Assembly: GCA_963922205.1 (NCBI GenBank)
Contig: CAWUHX010000029.1
Coordinates: 1-64,000 of the forward strand
Direction of reading: 5' to 3'
From: Romanomermis culicivorax
Lineage: Eukaryota; Nematoda; Enoplea; Mermithida; Mermithidae
Length of the DNA: 64,000 nt
This document shows, piece by piece, positions 41,201 to 51,558 of the stretch. Each line of letters begins with the position of its first letter. The first letter of the stretch is position 1. Under the pieces are notes generated by a model. The model saw nothing but the letters and a program-made list of their open reading frames with translations. It made no database searches and was not told the origin of the DNA. Both the position numbers and the translations under genes were made by a program.

Positions 41201-43195
41201 TGAATAGCTTAAACTCAGGATCATCAATTTAATCCCGATGTTGAGATTATCCTCATGTTGGGTTAGTGCAACGAACCTCAGGCTCCTTTGTAGTTCTGAA
41301 AATGACTATAATATGCCTCCCTCACTATTTTTCAGCTAGTGTGAAAGGCAGGAGTTTTGAATTGGTCGGGAGTTAGAATGCTATCGGTTTACCATTTCTT
41401 TACACTTGAAGTCAGGTGCATATAATTTTCATATAGAAAAATTTTACTGTAGTTGATGCCAGTTGAAGGACAAAATGCACGATGCTGCAGAATATACTTT
41501 TTCACAGACATAGACAATTTTTTTGCGAAAGAATGAAAATCCAATATAAAGGAAGTGAATTTTTTTCAACTTTGACCCAAGTTCTCAAAAATCTAGTCCA
41601 CTTCTTTTTCTACCATGGCAACTGTCGAAGCAAGTATATTCTCCTTTTTTCTGTCCCATCGGGGCATTTTCTAATAAACTAGTGATAATATATTTGTCAA
41701 GAAAAATATTACGAAAAAAATGAAGAATATACATCAAGGCGTGAGTGGGCTATTATAGCGCGCAAGATTACATCTCTTCCCTTTGAGGAATTTATTCAGA
41801 TCAACTCCTTTAATTTTTCGTAGAAATGTCTTCACATTGGAAGAAATAACTATAGTCTGTTTTTTATAAAATGCTTCCAAATAGAAAAGTGACACAAATC
41901 AGTATCGTCGTCAAAATCGTTTAAATAGAGCTCTTTTTGTAAAATTTTTCACTCGAAAAATTATTAAGGGCTAGGCCAGTATGCTCACAAATTTCCATCC
42001 CTATATGATATATTGTTCATCAGAAAATCGTGAAAACCTGAAATACTACTTGCTTTCCACTTATATTATTTAGAAGTATTTCAAGAAAAACAGACTATAC
42101 ATCACTACTACTAAGAATTCTGTATAGGTAGTTAAAGTCATACGTTCTTGTATCCAAACGATACTTGACTATTATAATTCAAAGCGATTATTAGAACGAA
42201 CAAGATTTGAATTAAGCACGAAAAATTGATATTGATATTATTACTATTGATTATGTTGTAAACAAACGATAAATCTATGTACAGGCGATGCAGTTAACCG
42301 TTCCAATCCTACTAACTAAAAATGAGCATTTGGCTACGAGTCGGGTCTATTCAGCTTTGATATTTCGAAACATGTATATGGACCGAAAAACGTTGAGAAA
42401 TGTGAAAGCTCATTTATACTTACCTAATCAGAGGGAACAGAACCGAATGCAATTGACGGAACGTAACCGAACGAAAAGGTGATTTTCGTCCCGTTCGGTT
42501 GGAGGTTATCGTGGGTCGTTTTCCACAGTTATCCTATCCGACCGAAAGTGAATTTCCAGACTGAACGTTTCAAGCTGTTGACGATCCGTTCCGTCGGAAA
42601 AGGCAAGTATAAATGACCCTTAACAATTCCAAACTTTGGAGTATTGTAGCTATACGAATTTCGACTTTAATGCGGAATTAATGCTGTCAAGATACGCTGC
42701 GTGCAGAACTAGTCAAAATATCTCATTTTCAGATATCATACCGAAAATCCGAAAATTCGGATATCCGAGGAACATCACTCAACAGAAGAGTTGTATCTGA
42801 CTGATTACGTTTTTCAGCCTCCGGCAGCCGACGCGCATCAACAAGCAACAGCGGCCGAAGGTGCAGCGCCACCAGTTCCCGACGGAGGCACCGGAGCACC
42901 GGCCGCAGGAGAAGACGCCGCCGTTGCGGGGCAGTCGGCTGATGGAGCCGCCGGCAAAAAGAAAAAGAAATCGAAAAAGAAAAAAGAATCCAAGAAAGGC
43001 ACGAAAACGAAATCCAAAAAAAGCAAAGAAGACAAACAATCGGCCGGCGGCGAAACGGGAGCCACAGCGCCGCCTCAAGATGGCGCGGCGCCCCAAGGAA
43101 GTGGAGCTGACCCAGTGGTGGCAGCGGGCAGCGGAGGTGCCGACAAGAAGAAGAAATCCAAAAAAGGCAAATCGTCAAAGAAGAAAGACAAATGA
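30635..43195 (+). CDS. Predicted single-pass membrane protein with Lys-rich tail, 163 aa
   Basis: Exon 1 (30635-30748) encodes 38 residues: MGVE, then a hydrophobic segment [17 protein letters not shown] (residues 5-21), then NKDKF and a Pro-rich stretch. It ends at CCA|GTAAGT. Exon 2 (42818-43195) follows TTTTTCAG in phase 0, giving 125 more residues. The second part alternates Ala/Gly/Pro-rich linkers (39-84, 112-147) with Lys-rich blocks (85-111 and 148-163). An N-terminal signal anchor with a basic cytosolic tail is the simplest topology. I recognise no family. GC content of the exons is far above the intron. The single intron is 12.07 kb and contains a giant inverted repeat and nested transposons; further exons there cannot be excluded. 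The strongest exon evidence is matching composition, phase 0 on both sides and continuity of the Pro-rich region across the junction. Confidence 0.65.
30964..31212 (-). mobile_element. MITE family 1 copy
   Basis: It begins TATAGTCTGTTTTTCTTAAA and ends AAAAACAGACTATA (249 bp). It is in the same orientation as the 10721 copy. It sits 215 bp inside the long intron of the membrane-protein gene. Confidence 0.85.
31213..31860. other. Intron sequence, nothing recognised
   Basis: There is no repeat signature or exon-like ORF that I can support. Confidence 0.4.
31861..32001. mobile_element. MITE family 2, left half of an interrupted copy
   Basis: It starts TTAAGGGTTATTTATACTTG and carries the family core CGGTTGGAGGTTACCGTCGG and GTTTTCCATAGTTATCC. 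It stops at ATCCTTTC (31994-32001). The family continues at 37580-37671. Intact relatives are at 42405-42622 and 60982-61171. Confidence 0.8.
32603..34026 (+). pseudogene. 5'-truncated, frameshifted non-LTR retrotransposon (CR1/jockey-like RT)
   Basis: Reverse-transcriptase motifs are clear: [35 protein letters not shown] and LFADDLKI (an F-A-D-D active site), then a C-terminal region with [15 protein letters not shown] and [18 protein letters not shown], typical of CR1/jockey elements. The RT frame is at about 32700-33441 and the C-terminal part shifts frame to about 33460-33977. Another frameshift lies near 32720. The copy has no endonuclease domain. It is bounded by TATATGCAC at 32594-32602 and 34027-34035. 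The empty site is preserved in unit B. Confidence 0.92.
34165..34565. repeat. Small inverted-repeat element within unit A
   Basis: CCTGAGAATAATCTCAACAT near the left and GAGATTATCTTGAGCTCGAG near the right form weak inverted ends with GTGCAAC nearby. The same piece is in unit B (about 40890-41290), so it predates the duplication of the units. Confidence 0.45.
35640..36490. repeat. ~97-bp tandem repeat, left arm
   Basis: ATACGCTTGTTTACACCC recurs at about 35918, 36014, 36110, 36208, 36307 and 36408, with AAAGTGATCGCATTCATC and GGTCGAAAACCCC in each unit. The inverse array is at 38760-39800. Confidence 0.85.
36566..36834. mobile_element. MITE with TAAGGCTCATC ends
   Basis: The left end TAAAGGCTCATC with GCAAGGCTTGCGTTGCGTGC is mirrored by GCACGCAACGCAAGCCTTGC and GATGAGCCTTA. 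It is present only in the left arm of the giant inverted repeat; the matching right-arm site at about 38665 lacks it, so it inserted after the arms formed. Confidence 0.8.
37285..37684. repeat. Interstitial TTAGGC runs
   Basis: CTTAGGCTTAGGCTCAGG at about 37288-37307 and CTTAGGCTTAGGCTTAGGG at about 37668-37686 contain two to three TTAGGC units each. TTAGGC is the common nematode telomere repeat, but runs this short could be chance. Confidence 0.3.
37580..37671. mobile_element. MITE family 2, right half of the interrupted copy
   Basis: It resumes at ATCCTTTCCGACCGAAAGTG and ends CGTCGAAAAAGGCAAGTATA AATAACCGCTTA. Together with 31861-32001 it reconstitutes a family member of about 230 bp. Confidence 0.8.
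38192..38258. repeat. (AAT)n microsatellite
   Basis: ATT/AAT triplets are repeated for about 65 bp with one interruption. It lies at the inner edge of the right arm of the giant inverted repeat. Confidence 0.95.
38760..39800. repeat. ~97-bp tandem repeat, right arm (inverse of left)
   Basis: GTGTAAACAAGCGTATTT recurs at about 38821, 38921, 39018, 39117 and onward to about 39507, with TGTGATCACTTTACACAAAA and GGGGTTTTCGACC in each unit. It has about ten units, more than the left array. Confidence 0.85.
39961..41683 (-). mobile_element. TIR unit B, LINE-free copy of unit A
   Basis: The left end AACTAGTTTATTAGAAAATG CCCCGATGGG is mirrored by CCCATCGGGGCATTTTCTAA TAAACTAGT at the right. Total length is 1.72 kb. 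At about 41426 the sequence GGTGCATATAATTTTC is uninterrupted, giving the empty site of the LINE in unit A. Confidence 0.85.
41851..42099 (+). mobile_element. MITE family 1 copy
   Basis: It is 249 bp, starting TATAGTCTGTTTTTTATAAA and ending AAAAACAGACTATA, in the same orientation as the 19168 copy. It lies about 0.7 kb before exon 2 of the membrane-protein gene. Confidence 0.85.
42405..42622. mobile_element. MITE family 2, near-complete copy
   Basis: The left end AAGCTCATTTATACTTACC and right end GGCAAGTATAAATGACCCTT are inverted. The core CCGTTCGGTTGGAGGTTATC and TTATCCTATCCGACCGAAAG is shared with the other copies. Confidence 0.75.
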
Positions 43196-43619
43196 GCCAA
43201 AACTTGAAGAAAGATCTTTTGTTCCGATGTACACTAATCTTTTGGTCTCTTTTTGGCTTATAGGGAGCAAACTAGTGATTTCACTGATTTTCTGTGATTT
43301 TTAGAACACCTTACTGACTGTGGGTTTCCACCTTTTCCATTAAACTAGCTTGTTTGTCATAGTGTGGCGAGAATGATTCCATGCCTCAAATCTGAGTCAA
43401 ATGATCATCTCATCGCACTAAATGTAAACATGATACGATTCGTCTAAAGATGTTCCCATATATGAAAGTTTCTCGCAGTAAATTAGCATACTAGAGAGTG
43501 AAGCAATATTACACTAACTAATTTTTTCATTGGTATTGTTTACACTGAAATTGGCATAATTCTAGAAATATTCGTTTTTCAAAAATATAGCTTTTGTCTA
43601 GAAGATACAAGGGGAACTA
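43196..43619. other. 3' flank of membrane-protein gene
   Basis: There is no ORF. A CATTAAACTAGC near 43338 is the only weak poly(A)-like word close by; no canonical AATAAA is seen within 300 bp of the stop. Confidence 0.3.
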
Positions 43620-43705
43620 CCGTATTTATTTGAATAAACGCCGCCTTTAAATGAACACCGCCCTCGAATAAACGCCGCACTTTTGTTCGAAAAAAAGGAA
43701 TAAAC
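43620..43705. repeat. GAATAAACGCCGC repeat
   Basis: GAATAAACGCCGCCTTTAAA, GAATAAACGCCGCACTT and GAATAAACGTCGCCTTAAA follow one another with TGAACACCGCCC. It probably represents one end of a MITE; no partner end was found. Confidence 0.6.
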
Positions 43706-44084
43706 GTCGCCTTAAATTAAAGTCAGATGCAACGGAACAACGTCAACTTATAACGAATGCCTTAATTGTAGCAAATTAGGAGAAAAAAGGACAGAGTAGA
43801 GATTATTAGGAATGATCAAATCGTAAGCAACCCCGAAGTTGACCACAATAATTTGTGCTTTTGGATGTAATTTGGTAATAAATAATGATTCCAATCTTTT
43901 TGATACGAATATAAATGGCATTTTGAATGATTTACTCGTAAAACTCAAGAATACTCTAATAACACATATGCATAAATAATTTCTCCTGAAGTTGAAATGA
44001 AATGTCTCAATTCTTATTGATTCGCTTGTCATTCGATGCTCTATTCACTATACTTACAGTATACTCTACCTATATTACGGCTGG

Positions 44085-44165
44085 TAAAACGTGACAGTTC
44101 ATACAGTGGGATATTGGTACAGTGGAATGGTTGGTATTGCGGGACGGTCGGTATAGTGGGGCACA
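44085..44165. repeat. Short GGTA(C/T)AGTGGG tandem repeat
   Basis: ACAGTGGGATATTGGTACAG, TGGAATGGTTGGTATTGCGG and GACGGTCGGTATAGTGGGG form about four diverged units of 17 bp. Confidence 0.6.
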
Positions 44166-45110
44166 GAAGGAAAACCCTGATTTTTAACTTTTCTCATCTT
44201 CTAGAAGTTTAGATAGAGGTGAATGGCCACTTTAACCATTTTCAAAAGTTCAGGCTGGAGCGTTCAGAGCTCCAGCACCCTTAGTGCTTCATCTACCAGG
44301 GGCATGACGTACTACAGAAATTAAAATTCTTTATTCCAAGCAAGAATTTTATTCAAGAATAAATATCGAATCGGTATAAAAAATGGCATCTAGAAAAGCC
44401 AGAACACATGATGAAAGATGAACCAGCATGAAAGAGCTAATGCCGAACATATTTCTCCTTTTAGGTCTTGCACCTGTTTCATTTACTCAAAATGAAAAAT
44501 CTGTATCTAATCTCAAAAGGCGTTTTTCGAAGGAAATAAACCTAAGAAGTGAGAAAAATGTTTTTGCTTATCTCAAAAGTGCCGCATGGAAGAACTGTAA
44601 ATGAAAGCTGCACTTAGTAAATCAAACATGAAACGAGATTATAAAATCAGAAAAACAAAAATTTGAATCAAACAACTCAAAATAGCGATTTCCAAAATTC
44701 ATGACAATAACCGATTCCGATTCCTTACTTAACATGTCAATGCGACAAGTAAGCATGTAACGAAAGAACTCCTCCTGAATACTTCGAGACGTCACTTAAG
44801 AGTACAAAAGAATATGCAAATCCGAAACTTCAGACGAATGAATATTGGATTATCTATCCTGCACAGCTTAATTAATGCTTACTATAAATATACGAGTTTG
44901 GTACGGAAAAACAGTAATTTGTGCGGAAATTACTAAAATTGATATCTGTTGCTCGAGAAAGACTTCACGTAAGGTTTTCTTTTTTCATTTTGAGATTATC
45001 CGTGCGACTTTTGTTCGTGCGGTCTACTCATGAACTGGGAAAAGTTCTTTCAAGCATAAGCACAAATTATAAATCAACGTAAAAAATAAAAACAAACACA
45101 TAAAGCCGAA
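44166..45110. other. Intergenic between convergent genes, nothing recognised
   Basis: It lies between the 3' ends of the membrane-protein gene (+) and the SLC35B4-type gene (-). No exon-like ORF or repeat signature is supported. Confidence 0.4.
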
Positions 45111-48100
45111 TCATTCAGATTTGGATTTTTTCTTCGATAAAAAAATTACCACTTGGGTATGCAAATCGGAAAAAACTATCGTACCGACGAAAACTAGAAA
45201 CGTACCGAACCAATGAAAATTAGTGAACGCGTTACCGAAATAAGCGATCGAAATCAAAAGGCTTAAAAATTTTCGCAACGTCAAAACTAATGTTACGGTG
45301 AGGGACGTACATTCGGCGGTTAATTTGTAGACGGAACGGATGCAAATGTATCTGAAAAATCTGGTATTTATCTTTTGTCAACTTTAGCAGTGATACTGTT
45401 GTTTTATGTACTAAAATTTAGCGCAGATATCTACAATAACCATTAAGTTGCGCACAGTAAAAACTACACGCTAATTTTTGCTTCACCACATGCAGACCAA
45501 TTAATCAAAATCATCTTACTTATGTTACTGATAAAAATTTTATTACCAGTTACAGTTGTTTATTTTGATTATTCTACGGAGAACTGTCTACAGCTGAATT
45601 TGAAGTTTTTAATCTGAAATTTCCAATATTGAGTGGTATCACATAGAATAAAATCATATAAAATCAAAGTCATTTAGAGTCTCATTTTTATAGGCGTTTT
45701 CACAATGTGAAATTTTAAACAAATTCTCTAATCGAAATATGTTGACATGGTGAAATATACGTGATAGTAACCGCAGGAAAAACTGAGAAATATTGTCTTA
45801 AATGAAAGCCTTTCAGTCAGTCAGTGAACTTCGCAAAAGGTGAAATTCAGACACTTCAACTTTAACATTGAATGCAAAACTGAATGGACATCCATCCATG
45901 TTGGTTATTGCAAAAACACAATCTAAATGCGCTGGAAATGGTAGCAATTTTTTCATGACAAAATGACTGTTTTTTGTAGAAGATATTTTCCTTGGATTCC
46001 CAGGTGAATATAAACGCGTAAAGTCGCTTGGAACCTTCAATCACTTCAACTAAAAAAGTCTCGAAAGTATGCTTCACGGCGAAAAACGAAAATTTTAGTG
46101 TTTTGTGTGATCCCACATTTTGCGGGCGAAACTCATAGAAACCTTGTTGGGCATCTTCGGAATCGATTGCAAGAGAAATAAATGTACGTAGAGATTTTCT
46201 GAATATTCTATCGCAATAACCATATTTCACGATAAAACGGTATGGAATTTTAATTAAAAACCAAGTCATTAATTTATACTATTTGAGTGAAAGATTCAGC
46301 CTGAACATCCTGAGAAAGCTTCGGTAGTTCAATAAATGTGGCAGAAAGAGGCATATAATGATGTTTGGCATGGTTTTAAAATGAAATTTTACAATTTTTC
46401 CACAAAGAATTGAGCAGGCATAAAGAAATATTAAATTTCACAGTTTTTGTTGGTCGTGCAGAAAACTTTTTGGACAACTCCAGCACAGGAATGAAATTTT
46501 TGATCGAAAAGCTGTCCGAAGTTTTTGCAGTCTTCACTGATTAAATCGACAAAAAGATGCATTTTCTAGCCTTTTCGCGGGTAAAAATCCGAAAATTTTT
46601 TCGCCGTGAAAATTTTGTCTGCATCCTTTCTGCTACAGTTCAGCCCGTTAAGCTCACTTGTCTCATTATGGAATTGTTGAATGCACTTTGTTTGACAACT
46701 TCTTGATTTTCAATCTTGGTCATTTTTACATTCTTGAAATTACTCGGAAGTCAGAATACTCGGACGGAAGACTTTGATAATCGGACGGAAGACTACTTAT
46801 GATTAAATAGTGGCAACAAAAGTGCTTTTTGCTCATTAATTTCAACATAATGTTCTTACATAAGCAGTCGGCCAATTGCTGTGGAAAGACATGTTATAAC
46901 ATCAGTGTTGAATAACAATAAACAAACAGAAAATAATTTACTCTCAGGATATGAAAAAGTCTTTGTCAATGTCTCTAAGATTTTCTTCACATGAGATTTT
47001 TTTTCATATATTTCCGAAAGTATTACATACTTTAAAATTTTTTTTTCTGTGGTAACAATCCACAATTACTTTATTTATCCATTTGGATATCATTCAATTA
47101 TTCTAATGTTCCTGCAGTCAGAATTTCATAAAAAAATTTTTAGTCTTGTCAGTCAAATTGCGCTTACGAAAGGCAAAATCGGTGCTACACATAACAACGA
47201 TGGAGTTCCTAGAAATTAAGCTGCTACTCACGATTTTCTAATTCTTCTGATTACGCTTATAGTTTCTTTTCGTAATCAAAACCATGCCCCAACACTTTTC
47301 ATTAAAATACTCGATTTGAGGAAAAACTATGCTTTGAATAAACTAATGTAATTGCCAGGATTTTTAAAAATTGTTTTCATTTGGAACTAAAAAAAATTCG
47401 TCCGATGCAAATTTTTATGGTCATCTTTGCACGGTGCAGATAGAGACGTGCAAAAAAAGTCTCGTTCGGACTCCGTAACTTTGGCTTCGGCCGGTCTGCA
47501 TATAATATCAACTTTGTCATCCAGGTTGAAGAGATATTGGGTTGGTCTACTTCTGACAATAATATAATCGGAAAATATGTGATTATCAGATCATTCGCAT
47601 CCCAATCCAATGCACAGAATAATCAGATAAACAAGGTTTAGGAATGTTTTTGAATATGCTATAATTGTATGACCACCCATTCACAGATACAGTACCACAA
47701 CCATTGAAAGACTAGGATAATATTTCTCAACAAGTGTTTTGAATTTTAAAGCCCATTTTCCAGGGAAGCTTCTTTGGTTGACACTATACTATAGTCTGTT
47801 TTTCTCGCAATGCTTGTACATTATAAAGGTGGAAAATAAGGCAATTTTATACTTTTATGATTTTCTACTGTCATATGAATCACATATGACTTAAAAAAGT
47901 ATACAAATAACCTTGAAAATTTTTCTTTGAGAGCTTTTTGTAAACTTCGAAGACAGCGCTAACTATTGCAGTATTCCGAATTTCAATCATTTAAAAAATC
48001 AGGTTATAGATTAGTTTTCTCATTTCCCAACACATAGGTTATTTGACTCCTAGCAATAAATTTTCACAAGCGGAAGATGAAAATTTTGTAAGCTAAAATT

Positions 48101-51100
48101 TAACGATTCTAGGCTTGCGTACAAAATCGTATGTAATGAAACGTTTAGAGAGTTTTAGGAGTCACAAAAATTGTTTTTTGACAGTTTTATCTACATAAGA
48201 AAGATGGATGGCAGCCCGATAGGATCAAATGATACAACTCAGCAGAAATGAAATGATTAGTGTTGTCCCAGGCACCGGGGCAGCTGGCTCTGGTTCGGAC
48301 CAAGACTACACAAAACTAGTGGTTTTGATAGGATAACAAGCTCGATTTATAATAAAATTGAAGTCCAGAATATGATAAGTAAATATTCAGTATTTAGTTT
48401 GACAGTAATACTTTTAGCAATTGATAAATTTACATTCTGTTTGGATATAAGTTTATATGTTTTCATTGTATCTGGAACTGCACTTCAATTTCAGTACAGA
48501 TTCTCGATTGATTTTTTCAGAAATTTCTCCCTTCCAGTCATTGGCATGCGTGCCAACGTTCAAAAATTTCCATTTGCTCGGCTATGGTTTCATTAGCACT
48601 GTGCTGAAAAACCCTGCAGATGAATCGATAGAAGTGTCCAGGTATGTGTGCAAAGCAGTTTCTTTGGGAAAAGGATGAGTTTCCTCAGACTTAGTAATGA
48701 CAGTTATCTGACAAATTTAATTTTTTTTGTATCTAAAATACTCAAACCCTTTCTAACCTATCAATCAATGCATTACCATAGCTGACATGAAATAAAAAGA
48801 AAGAGAATCGCCTTTAAAAGTTTTCCATAGATATACATGTCAGGGTTACTGTAGGTGCACGTGTTCAACTTCCGGCATCGGCGCGCAGGTGGTGGACGCA
48901 GCTAAAATTGGCGAAAAGAAAAAGATAAATTTACATAGATTTGTTATGCCACTGTTTCTCGTATTTTTTGGTGATTTTTTATTATTGTTTTTGGTATAAT
49001 ATTGAATGCGTCGCCCGTCGCCATTTATACATTTTTATATTTGTTGTATTGGCGTCATCGTCCTTGTCACCCAATACAAGCTCGACACGGTAACTGTTTT
49101 GTTTTGTGAGCATAGGGGAAGCTTCAATAAGATTAGAATTGAAGACAAGGGTAGGATCTTTTGAAGTAGAGGTCACAGTGTTCTGCCTGAGGCTTAGGGA
49201 AGTACTGGTGAAGGTATCTGAGGGTCCGGTGAGATAGTTTTGGTGTGTTTGTGTTTTGTTAGCCTGTGGTAGAAAGAACTGTCGCAACTTCCTTTGTGTA
49301 AACCCAAAGGTCAGTCACATCATCCAACACCCACAGCAGCCTAACATATATAAAGTATGATAGCACTGGTGACGTATATGTTAGTACATTATATGTCTGC
49401 CCCGGCCCCGGTCCCGGCTAAAATGTCTGCCCCGGGACAACCCTAGTAATGATGTAACAGCCCTACGTTTCAAATTAATCGGAGTAGATTAATGCTTCAG
49501 CATGACTAATTACATATCTTATTTGGTTAGAAAGGTTTCACAAAACATGAAAATTGTCACAAATCAAATTGGCTTCCAAGACAAGTGGAAGCAATGTTGC
49601 CATTTCCAGGAGTCGTGGCTCCAATTCGGCCAGAAGAAACCTAGACTGGATACTCTTGAGAGTAGAAAAATCATGAATAACATTGTTGTACTATTTAAAA
49701 TATCTTAAGAAGGTGATTTTTGAACTGTATGATATCAAGTGCACGTAAGTCGAAGTTGGAAAGTATCGTCTTATCATTTTTAAGTAGGTACTCATTGCTG
49801 GCGTAAGGCTGAGACATTTGTTCAGGAATTACTTCTCGGAAAACGATATTTCTCCTATAAACTAAGGTAATAGCATGATTGTAAATCAATGCACTCTAAG
49901 CTCAGTTCGAGACAAATACTCCACTAAAAGTATGTTATCAGGACGTTATATATCTTTATCTACATTTTATTTACGCGAGTTAATTGTCAGATAAGATTTT
50001 TATCTATCATGCTGAGGATGTATTACAGAAGATGACATATATGATATTCTTGCTGGACACGCGAAGATGATTATCAGTTTGATGCTGTATTTTACCTATC
50101 ATGAGACGTTTTTCGATCGAAAGAAGCGTAACTACAATATCAAATTTGGCCTAAAGACCCCAGTTCCAGCCAGTTTTTACCCTCTCGCCGGCACGGAGGT
50201 CAAAAAATCGGCCGGATACAGAAGCCGGAGCACCGGTCGATCATCAATGAAAAGTCTTACTGTGCAATGTTGTTGAATAGAAGAAAGAGCCATAGTCGGG
50301 GAATCGAAACGTTAATCAACGGTAACAATAATGCCTCTGAATGAGACAATCTGTGTCAGACTTGGAAAGATGCGATAACTTGCATGTTTATTTACTCGAA
50401 GCACTGAAAATTTGAATATGATTGTAAATATCGGCGCTGAAAAGCACAAATCCTGGCAGCGATAAAGCATGCTAGAAAGGAGAAAATGAATGTTATAATG
50501 AAAAACAAAAAAGATTCGTCAAATTCACAATGAAGAATAAAGCTTCTCGGCTATGTTTCCCGTATTTGGTGAAAAGTTGTTCTTGGCGAATGCCCAATAG
50601 GGACGAAAAGAACAACGCGAACCAAAGCATGGAAACACCTAAAAATTTGGTTTTCACATCGTAAAACAACACAAAAATTTAATTACCGATAATCCAGCTG
50701 AGGTAATCGGCTCCTTTCTCCGGATCCTGCGAATTTCTTCTAGTCGAATTTCCCGAGAACGATGTGGCCAAAGTACAGACGATTATTCCAGCGGTAACGA
50801 AAATAACACTAACATATTTACTGAGACTATAACGCTTTTTCAAAAGCCACATTCCCATCAACATATTCGAAATTAAGGAACCCTGAAGATGGCAACATCC
50901 ACTCAATTAGAGAACTGCTAAAAGCTCAAGAATTCTGATGTTCTCGGGAATTTAAATATCTGAGTATAGAATTTCTATTCAAGGAAAGAAAACTTCACAC
51001 GCGTAATAATACAACTCATATCACAGCACGCAAAAAACTAACCTAATAAATCTCAGTGAGATTTCCTAGGAAACTCTTCACCTACCGAGCGAAAAATTAT

Positions 51101-51558
51101 ATGCAAAGGCACTGGTATATGAAAATTTAACGCTTGATTATTGATAACGCTGACCATGAAGAAAATAACGACCAATTCAACGTAAGATCTAAATGGGTAA
51201 ACTTTAGCAAAATGGCGCGCGTTTTCTCAGCGAAACGGTCTTTTACAGATATTTGCATAATTCATAAAAATAAAATTAAAGAAAACGTTCCAACAATGTC
51301 CATGTTTACAAAATTACCTCAAAGGTATATTATTTTTCACCGTTCCGAATTTATTGTACAGGATTAAACCTTCCAAACTAATGAATAGAAAACTTGAGAA
51401 AGTCATCAAATTCATTGAACCGGGATCTTCCCTAAAAATGCAGAAAAATGATGCTCGTAAGATGAGGGATAAAAAAATTACTTGGCGAGATATTCGACGA
51501 AAATCATGCAGCCGCAACAGCTGCCCAACACCGAAGATATAGCTAAAGGAATATCCAT
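45111..51558 (-). CDS. SLC35B4: SLC35B4-type nucleotide-sugar transporter, one internal segment not found
   Basis: This is a multi-pass Golgi/ER antiporter of the YEA4/SLC35B4 family, which carries UDP-GlcNAc and UDP-xylose. Exons in transcript order: 51482-51558 (MDIPLAISSVLGSCCGC), 51318-51431 (MNLMTFSSFLFISLEG), 51086-51188 (VSVINNQALNFHIPVPLHI), 50687-50882 (GSLISNMLMGMWLLKKRYSL), 50529-50638 (LGIRQEQLFTKYGKHSREAL) and the terminal exon 45111-45351 (AECTSLTVTLVLTLRKFLSL, ending SKKKSKSE and TGA). The first five join in phase with introns of 48-203 bp. Between exon 5 and the last exon about 50 residues usual for the family, covering one or two membrane segments, are missing. They should lie in the 5.2-kb intron 45352-50528, but I could not place them. 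The exon-5 donor (ATT|GTGAAT) is also tentative. So either an exon was missed or the copy is damaged. Confidence 0.88.
45352..47789. other. SLC35B4 intron, nothing firm
   Basis: A 135-codon ORF on the minus strand (45862-46269) has no recognisable domain or splice support. No repeat family from elsewhere in the window is seen. Confidence 0.3.
47790..48011. mobile_element. MITE family 1, degenerate copy
   Basis: The left end TATAGTCTGTTTTTCTCGCA and following TGCTT with AAAGGTGGAAAATAAGGC match the family. The right end AGGTTATAGA is eroded. Confidence 0.6.
48258..49445. mobile_element. hAT-like element with 8-bp target duplication
   Basis: Its ends are TAGTGTTGTCCC and the inverse of TAGGGTTGTCCC (11 of 12 match), each followed by GGGGCAG. 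Flanks GAAATGAT (48250-48257) and GTAATGAT (49446-49453) match at 7 of 8 positions. An 8-bp duplication and T/CAGGG-TGTCCC ends are hAT hallmarks. It contains a 101-codon minus-strand ORF (48982-49287, MRQFFLPQANKTQTHQ) and a plus-strand exon-like stretch near 48520-48641, but no recognisable transposase. It is 1.19 kb and therefore non-autonomous. Confidence 0.75.
50067..50276 (+). CDS. Possible terminal exon on the opposite strand, unknown
   Basis: A GC-rich frame reads FFDRKKRNYNIKFGLKTPVP and ends MKSLTVQCC then TGA. An ATTATCAG acceptor lies just upstream. A C-terminal Cys-Cys could be a prenylation signal, as in Rab proteins, but no GTPase domain is present nearby. It lies inside the large SLC35B4 intron on the other strand. 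It may be an exon of a nested gene or chance. Confidence 0.25.
   Translation: MIISLMLYFTYHETFFDRKKRNYNIKFGLKTPVPASFYPLAGTEVKKSAGYRSRSTGRSSMKSLTVQCC

Larger units (their letters stand above)
32334..41683. repeat. Giant imperfect inverted repeat in the intron
   Basis: The left arm (32334-about 37215) reads as the reverse complement of the right arm (about 38255-41683). Mirrored order: TIR unit A/B at the outside, then the 97-bp array, then GCTACCGGTTCAATTGAAAC versus GTTTCAATTGAACCTGTAGC, then ATTATATAACAAAATTGGG versus its inverse, then TATATTATAGGTTGATGC versus GCGTCAACCTATAATATA. After removing the LINE and the MITE at 36566 from the left arm, the arms are about 3.2 and 3.4 kb. The spacer is about 1 kb. 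Confidence 0.85.

Noticed and set aside
42729..43178. 149-codon Arg/Cys-rich ORF on the minus strand
   Set aside because: It is the antisense shadow of the Lys/Ala-rich exon 2 at 42818-43195.
45862..46269. 135-codon minus-strand ORF in the SLC35B4 intron
   Set aside because: It does not match the missing transporter segment and shows no domain or splice support.
49695..49889. LIYNHAIT fragment resembling the ALFYNHALP region of SLC35B4
   Set aside because: The following residues are highly charged and do not match the membrane segment, no usable donor follows, and phase does not join exon 5 sensibly; treated as chance.
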